The position numbers and the translations under genes were made by a program. 64,000 nucleotides of DNA, taken from positions 1,798,001-1,862,000 of the forward strand of contig OY759785.1 of NCBI GenBank assembly GCA_963662605.1, read 5' to 3'. Below are positions 25,553 to 33,637 of the stretch, piece by piece. Every line of letters begins with the position of its first letter. The stretch's first letter is position 1. The stretch comes from G963662605 sp963662605 (lineage in GTDB: Bacteria > Bacteroidota > Ignavibacteria > Ignavibacteriales > Ignavibacteriaceae). The notes beneath the pieces are model-generated. The model did not search any database and was not told the DNA's origin. It saw only the letters and a program-made list of their open reading frames with translations.

Positions 25553-26659
25553 TTGATGAGACAATTACTGATATTTATAAAAAAAGAGTTCTTCCATATC
25601 CTGCGCGACCCGAAGTCAATGCTCGTGCTGCTGGGTATGCCGATTATTCAAATAGTCATTTTTGGATTTGCCATCACCACGGAAATCCGCAATAGCAGCA
25701 TTGCTATACTGGATAATTCCAGAGATGAGATGACGCAGACGATCATTACCAGAATCGGCAGCAGCCATTATTTCAGTATTGACCGGACGATTAAAACGGA
25801 AGATGAAGTTTTGAAGGCTTTTCAGAACGGCAAAATCAAGATGGCGCTCATCTTTCAGCCGAATTTTCAGAATGATCTGATGCACACGAACAAGGCGCAG
25901 ATACAGATGATCGCCGATGCGACCGATCCGAATAATGCAACGACAACAGTTAATTATGCGTCTTCAATAATTGCAGATTACCAGAATGAACTTTTGAAAA
26001 CCAACGTGCAGCCGTATTCAATTAGTGTGGTGCCGAAAATGTTATACAATCCGCAATCAAAGGGCGTGTATTCATCGGTGCCGGGCGTTATGGGACTTAT
26101 ATTGCTTCTCTTATCGGCAATGATGACATCAATCTCGATTGTCAAGGAGAGGGAAATGGGGACAATGGAAGTGCTGCTGGTTTCACCCATACGGCCGTGG
26201 CTTATCATTCTCAGTAAGATGATACCGTATTTCATTCTGTCATTTATTAATATTGTTACCATTTTATTACTCTCAGTATATGTGTTGGGAATGCCGATTG
26301 AGGGCAGTGCACTGCTTCTGTTTGCCCTGAGTACGCTTTATATTTTTTGTGCACTTGCACTCGGACTTCTTATATCCACACTCGCGAAAACGCAGGAGGA
26401 GGCAATGTTTATTTCGCTTATCGGACTGATGCTGCCTATCATGCTGCTCAGCGGATATATTTTCCCGGTAGCGAATATGCCGACAATACTGCAGGTGATT
26501 TCAAATATCGTTCCTGCAAAATGGTATATCATTATTGTGAAATCCGTGATGCTGAAGGGTCTGGGATTGGCGAATATATGGCGTGAGGTGGTGATTTTGA
26601 ATGTGATGACGGCATTTTTTATTGTGCTGAGCATCGTTAGATTTAAGACGAGGTTGTAA
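25553..26659 (+). CDS. ABC-2 type permease (YbhS-like)
   Basis: This 368-residue inner-membrane protein has one N-terminal transmembrane segment (MLVLLGMPIIQIVIFGFAI), a periplasmic domain of about 140 residues, then five C-terminal segments beginning near PGVMGLILLLLSAMM. This is the ABC-2 layout of YbhS/YbhR. The EREMGTMEVLLVSP motif after the second segment is characteristic. It overlaps the next permease gene by one base and would form the heterodimeric channel with it. Confidence 0.9.
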   Translation: MMRQLLIFIKKEFFHILRDPKSMLVLLGMPIIQIVIFGFAITTEIRNSSIAILDNSRDEMTQTIITRIGSSHYFSIDRTIKTEDEVLKAFQNGKIKMALIFQPNFQNDLMHTNKAQIQMIADATDPNNATTTVNYASSIIADYQNELLKTNVQPYSISVVPKMLYNPQSKGVYSSVPGVMGLILLLLSAMMTSISIVKEREMGTMEVLLVSPIRPWLIILSKMIPYFILSFINIVTILLLSVYVLGMPIEGSALLLFALSTLYIFCALALGLLISTLAKTQEEAMFISLIGLMLPIMLLSGYIFPVANMPTILQVISNIVPAKWYIIIVKSVMLKGLGLANIWREVVILNVMTAFFIVLSIVRFKTRL

Positions 26660-27777
26660 TGCGTGTATTAAAGTTTTTATTACGAAAAGAATTTTTGCAG
26701 ATCATACGGAACAAAACGATTCTCCGCATGATGTTTGCCATGCCGGTAATGCAGCTTATCATATTGCCGAATGCCGCGAATTTTGAAATGCGGAACATTA
26801 TGGTAACGGTTGTAGATAACGACCACTCGGTTACGTCACAAAAACTCATCAACAAAATCGTGTCGGGCAATTATTTTAAATTAGTCAGCGAACCGGCGAC
26901 CTATAAACAGGCGATGAATGACATTGAACATGACCGCGCGGATCTCATCATAGAAATTCCGCAGGGATTTGACCGCGACCTCATTCGTGATAACGCGGCA
27001 TCCGTAATGATTTCTGCCAATGCAATAAACGGACAGACAGCCGGATTGGCGGTGTCGTATACCAACTCGATTATCAGGGATTTTAATAATGATATCCGGA
27101 CGGAATGGATACAGAACCCGCGGATGAATGCGCTTCCGCAAATTGAAATTACCAGTCTAAACTGGTTTAATAAAATGTTGAATTACAAATTCTTTATGGT
27201 TCCCGGTGTGTTATGTATTTTGGTAACCATGGTCGGGTTTTTCATGACGGCGCTGAATGTTGTCCGCGAAAAAGAGATGGGAACCATCGAACAGATAAAC
27301 GTTACTCCGGTTAAAAAGTGGCAGTTCATTGTCTCCAAGATGGTGCCGTTCTGGGTTCTGGGAATGCTCATTCTTAGTCTGGGACTGCTCATCAGTTACA
27401 TATTTTACGGCATCGTGCCGGAGGGGCATTTGCTGTACATTTATTTATTCGCCGGTGTTTACCTGTTAGCCGTGCTTGGCGGCGGATTGCTGGCCTCTAC
27501 ATTTGCGGAAACGCAGCAGCAGGCGATGTTCATCGCGTACTTTTTCATGACATTGGTCATTCTGCTCGGTGGAATCTTTGCCTCGATTGATAATATGCCC
27601 GACTGGGCGCAGATGATTACCGTCATCAATCCGATCAGCTACTTTGTCGCTGTTATGCGCATGGTCGTACTCAAAGGCAGCGGGTTTATGGACATTTTGC
27701 CCCACTTTGGAGTAATTCTGATCTTTGTCGTATTTCTTAACGGCCTTGCCATCTGGCACTACAGAAAAAGCAGCTAA
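26659..27777 (+). CDS. ABC-2 type permease (YbhR-like)
   Basis: A 372-residue paralogue of the preceding gene with the same topology: one N-terminal segment (MMFAMPVMQLIILPNA), a periplasmic domain, then a bundle starting at PGVLCILVTMVGFFM, and the motif EKEMGTIEQINVTP. The ATG overlaps the stop of the first permease by one base, showing translational coupling. The operon ends here with a strong terminator at 27809-27838. Confidence 0.9.
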   Translation: MRVLKFLLRKEFLQIIRNKTILRMMFAMPVMQLIILPNAANFEMRNIMVTVVDNDHSVTSQKLINKIVSGNYFKLVSEPATYKQAMNDIEHDRADLIIEIPQGFDRDLIRDNAASVMISANAINGQTAGLAVSYTNSIIRDFNNDIRTEWIQNPRMNALPQIEITSLNWFNKMLNYKFFMVPGVLCILVTMVGFFMTALNVVREKEMGTIEQINVTPVKKWQFIVSKMVPFWVLGMLILSLGLLISYIFYGIVPEGHLLYIYLFAGVYLLAVLGGGLLASTFAETQQQAMFIAYFFMTLVILLGGIFASIDNMPDWAQMITVINPISYFVAVMRMVVLKGSGFMDILPHFGVILIFVVFLNGLAIWHYRKSS

Positions 27778-27808
27778 GAGGGAAGAAGGAATTATTATTA
27801 TTCAAGGT

Positions 27809-27838
27809 GATGCCCGGTTAGCCGGGCATCTGTTTTTA
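27809..27838 (+). terminator. Terminator of the efflux operon
   Basis: Perfect stem GATGCCCGG (27809-27817) and CCGGGCATC (27822-27830) with loop TTAG, then TGTTTTTA. It also lies before the end of the minus-strand ATPase gene and could act in both directions. Confidence 0.85.
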
Positions 27839-27840
27839 TA

Positions 27841-28968
27841 TTAGTGTAAAAACTGATAATATGAGTCGTTGTTTATAACTTCGTACGTTGAACCGGGATA
27901 TTCGTCAAAAAATTCTTTCGGCTTCTTACTTTTTTCCGATTTCCACTTGCACTCAAACGCGTGCAAGGTGTTTCCGTCTTCCTCAATCAAGTCAATTTCT
28001 TTTCTATCGTACGTCCGCCAAAAATAATGCTTCTTATCTTCATCAGCGTACCGCACTTTTTTTAACCGTTCTGATATACAGAAGTTCTCCCATAACCTAC
28101 CGACATCATCCCGCTGTGCCAAGGGATTGAAATTCCCAATGATGGCATTTCTTATGCCGTTATCCCAGAAAAAATAACGGGGAGTTTTTGAAATCTCTTT
28201 TCTCAGATTTCTACTAAAGCCCGGCAATGAAAAGAGAATAAAGCTTTTTTCCAGAAGTTCGAGGTAGCGTACAATTGTTCTCATGTTCACGCCTAAGTTC
28301 ACTGCAAGTTCGTTGTATGAGACATCATTGCCAATCTGATGCGCGATCAATCTGAGCAGGGATACAATAAACGAGGAGTCTTTATTGCCATCCAGACTCA
28401 GAATATCTTTCAACAAATTCCCATTTTTTATTGAGTGCAGAACATGTCGTTTTTCACTGTTGTTTTTGGTCAATGTTACTTGCGGATATGCACCGTAAAT
28501 TAATTTGGAATCCAGATTTTTTCTTGAAGTAAGAAAATCTTCGTCCAATTCAATCTCGGAAAAGGGAAATAAATAAAAATAGCGCATTCTTCCAACAAGA
28601 GGCTCCGATAAAGATTTTTCTAATACAAATGCAGATGAGCCGGTAACAAAAATACTGAGATGCGGTACACTATCCACAAGAAGCTTCAAACTAGCCCCGA
28701 TATTTGGAATTGCCTGTGCCTCATCAATAAACAGACAATCATAACCGGAAACAAAATTTTGCAGAACACCTGCTCGGGGTACAGAGAGTATCTCAGAAAT
28801 ATCTAAATCATCTCCCTGTACGACAAGAACTCTTTGGCCCTTTTTGATTTGCTCCTCTACAGAACGCAGCAGAACTGTTTTTCCAGTTCTCCGTGCTCCA
28901 AATAGCCCGATAACCTTCCCACCGGAAAGTTCTGTGATTATCTGATTTTCAATTAATCTTTGTACCAT
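27841..28968 (-). CDS. AAA ATPase with DUF4143 domain
   Basis: This 375-residue protein combines an N-terminal AAA_14 ATPase (Walker A GARRTGKT; Walker B CLFIDEAQAI; sensor FVTGSSAF) with a C-terminal DUF4143 region. The latter contains a winged helix (YNELAVNLGVNMRTIVRYLE) and an end resembling a PD-(D/E)xK-like nuclease fold (EIDLIEEDGNTLHAFECKWK). Such proteins are abundant in prokaryotes and sometimes mobile; their function is not established. I chose the ATG at 28968, because the protein then begins MVQRLIENQ as family members do, over an upstream ATG at 29007. The start codon lies inside a duplicated operator-like motif. Confidence 0.85.
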   Translation of the reverse strand: MVQRLIENQIITELSGGKVIGLFGARRTGKTVLLRSVEEQIKKGQRVLVVQGDDLDISEILSVPRAGVLQNFVSGYDCLFIDEAQAIPNIGASLKLLVDSVPHLSIFVTGSSAFVLEKSLSEPLVGRMRYFYLFPFSEIELDEDFLTSRKNLDSKLIYGAYPQVTLTKNNSEKRHVLHSIKNGNLLKDILSLDGNKDSSFIVSLLRLIAHQIGNDVSYNELAVNLGVNMRTIVRYLELLEKSFILFSLPGFSRNLRKEISKTPRYFFWDNGIRNAIIGNFNPLAQRDDVGRLWENFCISERLKKVRYADEDKKHYFWRTYDRKEIDLIEEDGNTLHAFECKWKSEKSKKPKEFFDEYPGSTYEVINNDSYYQFLH

Positions 28969-29013
28969 GATGCAAAAATTTCTATAAATATTTGTACCAC
29001 GATACAAAAATTT
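28959..29013 (-). promoter_or_regulatory. Two operator-like direct repeats over the DUF4143 ATPase start
   Basis: Two 23-bp units, 28959-28981 and 28991-29013, differ at two positions and lie 32 bases apart, about three helical turns. The distal one contains the perfect dyad TTTGTA-CCACGA-TACAAA (28991-29008). The proximal one covers the start codon. This is a natural arrangement for autoregulation, possibly by the winged-helix part of the ATPase. The sites are seen; the function is inferred. Confidence 0.5.
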
Positions 29014-29656
29014 AGAATAAATGTCAAGAAAATAAACTAAAAACTAGACAATCACCAAATAACGGGATTTTTACCCATTATGAAACTTCGAACTCCCAAA
29101 ATGGCGGTTTTGTGGGTAGTTTACTTGATATGAGCAGAATTGTCTAACGGCATAAACACGAAAACTCAGGTAATCCGGAACAACTGAAAAACCATTTATA
29201 AGGGAAATGCTCGCCATTATATAAGAATTCGTGTATCGTGCTACACGAATTCACTGAAATTTGTGTAGCAAGCTACATGAATTATCAGAATTGATTCCGA
29301 AAAGGATTTCTCATTTCATGAAAATTGGACTAAAATCCGGGGTTTGGAGCTGCTTAACACAGCGGTAAAAAGCATATTGCATTACTCATGAGCGTCGCAG
29401 ACGCGGTAGCCAAATAGAAAAATACCTGATTAAATATATGAGCTCCGGACGGAGCGGCTCAATTACCTATAAATTTGGAAGATATTGAGCCGTGCCCCCA
29501 GCACTCCATTATAATTTGTCGGCATGTGTCGGTTAAAAACAGCCGGAATCAAGAGCTTGCCGGGCAATAAATCCCTTAAAAATTCCTTTTTGTTTGGATT
29601 TCGCAATTTTGTATATTTGTAAGCTAATTAGAAATGCATTTTAATTAAGGAAAGTT
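29014..29656. other. 640-bp intergenic region with a hairpin repeat
   Basis: No gene is seen. A copy of the dispersed GC-rich repeat family lies at 29384-29475. An inverted pair of the form GTAGCxxGCTACA-like and CGTGCTACACG occurs near 29230-29280 (ATTCGTGTA...TACACGAAT at 29227-29250). The promoter of rpmE2 must lie near the right end. Confidence 0.5.
29384..29475. repeat. Dispersed hairpin repeat, copy 2
   Basis: Contains AGCGTCGCAGACGCGGTAGC, then TAGAAAAATA, then GAGCTCCGGACGGAGC and GGCTCAATTA. The same modules recur in 63266-63350 with small changes (AGCGCCGCAGGCGCGGTAGC, GGCTCAATTAACTATAAA). Confidence 0.6.
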
Positions 29657-29911
29657 ATGAAAACAGGTATTCATCCAAATTATCGCCCGGTTGTCTTTAA
29701 AGATTTCTCGTGTGACTTCGCGATCTTATCACGGTCGACAATCAAAGCAACGGAAACGATTGAATGGGAGGATGGTAATACATATCCTTTAGTACGTCTT
29801 GAAATTTCAAGCGGCTCACATCCATTCTTTACCGGTAAACAGAAATTATTGGATTCAGCCGGACGCGTTGAGAAGTTTAACAAAAAATACGCACGCAAGA
29901 CGACCAAATAA
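29657..29911 (+). CDS. rpmE2: 50S ribosomal protein L31 type B
   Basis: This 84-residue protein begins MKTGIHPNYRPVVFKD and ends with the basic KFNKKYARKT tail, both typical of type B L31. It lacks the CxxC zinc pair of the type A form, so it is the zinc-independent version, often used under zinc limitation in bacteria that have both. Here it may be the only L31; the window cannot tell. AAGGAAAG precedes the ATG. A strong terminator follows. Confidence 0.95.
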   Translation: MKTGIHPNYRPVVFKDFSCDFAILSRSTIKATETIEWEDGNTYPLVRLEISSGSHPFFTGKQKLLDSAGRVEKFNKKYARKTTK

Positions 29912-29944
29912 GCTTACGCTGCCTATTAATTTTTGTTTTTTTGG

Positions 29945-29978
29945 AAAAGCTATTCTAAATTATAGAATAGCTTTTTTT
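29945..29978 (+). terminator. Terminator after rpmE2
   Basis: Perfect 13-bp stem AAAAGCTATTCTA (29945-29957) and TAGAATAGCTTTT (29963-29975) with a 5-base loop and a run of T. Confidence 0.9.
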
Positions 29979-30028
29979 ATTTGTGCTGTTAAGCGCTATC
30001 ACTTTTTGCCATAAGAAGAAGTACCATT

Positions 30029-31285
30029 ATGGAAATTTGCATTTTTGAGGACAACAAAGCAGGTAATTTAGCCCCGCTTTCGCTCGCTCGCCCGGTTTAC
30101 GACCTCGTTTGCGGTATGACCATGCTTCGCAAAAAGATTGAACGGATGTTCGAGGGTACCCGAATATCACTCCATACCCGGCCATATCTCCACGATTATG
30201 TTACTCTCCGCAGTCCGAAATGTATTGTGAATAAGGTCGGATCGTCAGATGCCTGCGTGTTTATCAACGGCAGGGTAGTGCTGCCCGTAAATTTTAAAAA
30301 ATTAGTTAAGTTGGATACACCGGAAGATATTGTATTTACTTGTAAAGACCAGATTGTCGGCGCAAAAGTGTCCGGCAAGAATCTGGACTTCATTAAAACA
30401 AAAATATCCGATGTGCTTACATTGGAAACGTTTGCCGGAATTCACGCAGAAGAAATTGATGTTCAGTTTTACGAGTACCCATGGGATTTTATCCGATACC
30501 ATTCGGGTGAAATGTACCGGGATTACTCGCAATTGTTTGCCGGAATTTCGAATAAAAGGATTCGTGCCGAAATTGGTGCGGGAGTCCATCTGGTGAACGA
30601 GAAAGATATTTTTATTGACGAAGGTGCAATCATCAAACCGGGTGTGGTAATTGATGCATCATCGGGTCCAATCGTCATTGGTAAAAACACGGTAGTTGAG
30701 TCGAACGCGGTAATTCAAGGCCCGGTATATATCGGTAAGAGTTCAAGGGTACGTCCTTTGTCGGTGATATACGACAATACCAGTATCGGGAACGTATGCA
30801 AGGTCGGCGGCGAAGTTGAATTTTCAATCATCCAGTCCTATTCGAATAAACAGCATCAGGGCTTTTTAGGTCACGCGTATCTCGGCAGCTGGGTGAATAT
30901 CGGTGCGGATACCAATTGCAGCGATTTGAAAAATAATTACAGCACGGTGCGTGCACAAACGGCTACGCAGGAGGTTGATACCGGATTGCAATTTCTCGGA
31001 ATTATTATGGGCGACCATTGTAAGACCGGAATTAACACTATGCTAAATACCGGAACGGTAGTAGGTTTTTCAAGTAATGTGTTCGGCGCTGAATTCCCGC
31101 CAAAATACATTCCGTCATTTGCCTGGGGCAAAGACGCGACTTACAATGTTTCGCTCAGTGTGACAACTGCTAAGAAAGTTATGCTTAGAAGAAATCAGAT
31201 GATGCATGACTGTGAAGACAAATTGTTTAAACATATTTTTGAGATAACAAAAAGTGAACGAGAACAAAGAGGGTTTAAATCCTGA
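30029..31285 (+). CDS. GlmU-like putative sugar nucleotidyltransferase
   Basis: This 418-residue protein is of the form common in Bacteroidota. Its N-terminal domain of about 190 residues begins MEICIFEDNKAGNLAPLSLARPV-like and carries LARPVYDLVCGMTMLRKKIE in place of the canonical GxGTRMxP nucleotide loop. It is followed by a left-handed beta-helix of hexapeptide repeats (about residues 205-370, for example IKPGVVIDASSGPIVIGKNT). By analogy with GlmU it may make or acetylate a UDP-sugar, but the missing canonical loop makes activity uncertain. It overlaps rsmB by 32 bases. Confidence 0.75.
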   Translation: MEICIFEDNKAGNLAPLSLARPVYDLVCGMTMLRKKIERMFEGTRISLHTRPYLHDYVTLRSPKCIVNKVGSSDACVFINGRVVLPVNFKKLVKLDTPEDIVFTCKDQIVGAKVSGKNLDFIKTKISDVLTLETFAGIHAEEIDVQFYEYPWDFIRYHSGEMYRDYSQLFAGISNKRIRAEIGAGVHLVNEKDIFIDEGAIIKPGVVIDASSGPIVIGKNTVVESNAVIQGPVYIGKSSRVRPLSVIYDNTSIGNVCKVGGEVEFSIIQSYSNKQHQGFLGHAYLGSWVNIGADTNCSDLKNNYSTVRAQTATQEVDTGLQFLGIIMGDHCKTGINTMLNTGTVVGFSSNVFGAEFPPKYIPSFAWGKDATYNVSLSVTTAKKVMLRRNQMMHDCEDKLFKHIFEITKSEREQRGFKS

Positions 31286-32657
31286 AGTAAAGCAAATCCC
31301 GCTGCCGGCACATTCGGTTAAGGATCTGTATGTCGGTGTCCGTGGGCTTGCGGTAAAAATATTAAGTCGCATAGAAAGAACAGATTCATATCTTGATCGT
31401 ATTTTAGATAAAGAAATCCGTTCTACGGAGTTAAGCGGTGCCGATAAGGCGCTGTTGTACGAAATTGTGCATGGAGTTGTCCGACACATGGGGAGACTTG
31501 ATTGGGTTCTGAGCGGATTTTATAAAGGCCAGTTTTCCAAAGCCATTCCGATTTTAAAAAATGCTCTCCGTGTCGCTCTGTATCAGATACTTTTTCTTGA
31601 TAAGGTGCCGGAGTACGCAGCAGTTAACGAAGCAGTCGAATTTGTAAAAAAATTACAGGGACAGCGTCCTGCCGATATTTCCAACGCCGTTCTCAGAAAT
31701 ATTATCCGGAGTAAAAACTCACTCAGGTATCCCGATCCTGAAGAAAACCTTGTCGGTTATCTCTCGACTTATTATTCACATCCTGTATGGATTGTTAAAC
31801 GATGGCTCAATCGCTATGGCAGAGAACAAGCTGAAAAATTATTTCAGGCGAACAACGAAAAACCAACTCTTACGGTCAGAGTCAATCTGCATAAAATCAG
31901 TTTAGAGAACTTTATACAGCTGCTGAATTCCGTGAATATTAAATATCAGCAGGGAGCATTCCTTAAAGATTATTTCAAATTGAACTCGCTGAACAGCGTT
32001 AACCAATGGCAATTTTTCAACGAGGGCTATTTTACGGTTCAGGACGAAAGCGCCGGATTTGCCTGCCGATTGTTAGATCCGAAGCCCGGAATGCGGATTC
32101 TGGATATTTGTGCTGCTCCCGGTGGAAAATCCGCCTATATGGCCGATATGATGCAGCAACAGGGTGAAATTGTGGCGTTGGATAAATTTGATGTCCGGTT
32201 GAATTCGGTCGCTGAGACTCTGAAACGGCTTGGCATTACGATGGTTAAAACCATTCCGATTGATGCACTCGAGTATACCGAGGGCGGATTTGATGCGGTG
32301 CTGGCAGATGTTCCGTGCAGCGGATTCGGTACGTTTTCCAAGAAGCCCGATATCAAGTGGAAGAAAGAACTGATTGATATTAAACGTCTCAATGTTACCC
32401 AGTACAATTTGCTGGAGCATGCCGCATCGCTCGTGAAGCCGGGTGGAGTAATATTGTATAGTACCTGCACTATTGAGCCGGATGAGAATATCGAGATTGT
32501 AAAGAAATTTTTGGCAAAGCACGGCGAATTCAGACTTGAAGATGCAAAAGCATTTGTTCCGGCTGAAGTTGTTGATGAGAACGGATGTGTTCAGACGCTT
32601 CCGCATGTTCATAAGACCGATGGAGCTTTTGCAGCCAGATTAGTGCGTGCCAATTAG
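31254..32657 (+). CDS. rsmB: 16S rRNA (cytosine-967-C5)-methyltransferase RsmB
   Basis: This 467-residue protein has an N-terminal NusB-like RNA-binding domain (about residues 25-160, with LDRILDKEIRS and VARLALYQI-like ALRVALYQILFLD). A Rossmann methyltransferase domain follows, with motif I ILDICAAPGGKSAYMA, ADVPCSGFGTF containing the PC motif, and YSTCTIEPDEN containing the catalytic TC motif. It methylates C967 of 16S rRNA in E. coli. The GTG start overlaps the preceding gene by 32 bases; no better start is apparent. Confidence 0.92.
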   Translation: MNENKEGLNPEVKQIPLPAHSVKDLYVGVRGLAVKILSRIERTDSYLDRILDKEIRSTELSGADKALLYEIVHGVVRHMGRLDWVLSGFYKGQFSKAIPILKNALRVALYQILFLDKVPEYAAVNEAVEFVKKLQGQRPADISNAVLRNIIRSKNSLRYPDPEENLVGYLSTYYSHPVWIVKRWLNRYGREQAEKLFQANNEKPTLTVRVNLHKISLENFIQLLNSVNIKYQQGAFLKDYFKLNSLNSVNQWQFFNEGYFTVQDESAGFACRLLDPKPGMRILDICAAPGGKSAYMADMMQQQGEIVALDKFDVRLNSVAETLKRLGITMVKTIPIDALEYTEGGFDAVLADVPCSGFGTFSKKPDIKWKKELIDIKRLNVTQYNLLEHAASLVKPGGVILYSTCTIEPDENIEIVKKFLAKHGEFRLEDAKAFVPAEVVDENGCVQTLPHVHKTDGAFAARLVRAN

Positions 32658-32719
32658 TATTTTAATTGGTATTTTTGTAGTATATTTTAATGAATTAAGT
32701 GTTTATTAGGAAATAGATC

Positions 32720-33556
32720 ATGTTTGAGAAATTAGCTGAGGAGTTAAGGGCAGCCCGTGACAACACGCAATTAACTTCCGAACAATTAGCGAAAATTATT
32801 AAGATAGATATTAAATTTCTTCTGAAAATTGAACAAGGCGACCTGTCCTTTCTTCCTGAGTTATACATAAAAGCATTTTTGCGTGATTATGCAAGAGCGG
32901 TTCACCTTGATGACAAAATGATTATGAAAAAGTATCAGGCGGCCCGTGACGGTAAGCAATTTGAGCCGTTTGAACCGGAACCTCAGGTAGATGATGATCC
33001 TGCAAAAAATCTACCGACTGAGATTGATTATACACCTTCAACCTATAAAGTGGTAAAAACTGTTGTTGAACGCGTACAGCCTCAGCCGAATCTACAAAGA
33101 AAATTTACCGACCGTCAAATCCAACTGATTATGTTCAGTGCAGTAGCAGTTATTATTGCTGCTCTAATTATTTTCTTCGCCTTCCGGGCAACGACGGTTC
33201 CGGATATCGAAAATGACACAGCCATTTCCGAACAGGTTGATAAAGGATACGAGGAACCGGCTCCGCAAGCCGCGCAAACTCCGGCACCGGCCGATTCGAC
33301 TTTTAACGTGAGTTTGCAGACGAATGCTCCTTGCTGGGTAAAATACACAGTGGATGGTGACAAAGAAATTGACACGTTGATGAAAGCTGATAAATCACTT
33401 GCGAAAAGAGTTAAGGCGCAGCTGAAAATGAGCATTGGCAATTCAGCAGCTGTTGACATTTTTATTAACGGCAAACTTCAGGATTTTCCGAAACAAAAGA
33501 ACAAGCGCGCCATGCTTCTTGTAACAAAAGACGGAGTGAAACCAATTAAGGAGTAA
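32720..33556 (+). CDS. RodZ-like helix-turn-helix membrane protein
   Basis: This 278-residue protein has an N-terminal HTH_25 domain (about residues 1-75: AARDNTQLTSEQLAKIIKID and YIKAFLRDYARAVHLD), a cytoplasmic linker, one membrane segment (about 134-153: IQLIMFSAVAVIIAALIIFF), a Pro/Ala-rich linker, and a periplasmic DUF4115-like beta domain (about 195-278). This is the layout of RodZ, which anchors MreB and helps set cell shape. MreB is not in the window. AGGAAATAG precedes the ATG. Confidence 0.8.
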   Translation: MFEKLAEELRAARDNTQLTSEQLAKIIKIDIKFLLKIEQGDLSFLPELYIKAFLRDYARAVHLDDKMIMKKYQAARDGKQFEPFEPEPQVDDDPAKNLPTEIDYTPSTYKVVKTVVERVQPQPNLQRKFTDRQIQLIMFSAVAVIIAALIIFFAFRATTVPDIENDTAISEQVDKGYEEPAPQAAQTPAPADSTFNVSLQTNAPCWVKYTVDGDKEIDTLMKADKSLAKRVKAQLKMSIGNSAAVDIFINGKLQDFPKQKNKRAMLLVTKDGVKPIKE

Positions 33557-33637
33557 TCCGCTTCATCGTTCTTTTGCCTGAATCAGGGTGGAAGTATATG
33601 TACTGTTTTATGAAGAATGTGAAAATACCGGAATACA

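Noticed and set aside
32073..32612. 179-codon minus-strand frame
   Set aside because: Antisense to the rsmB catalytic domain; no motif, shadow frame.
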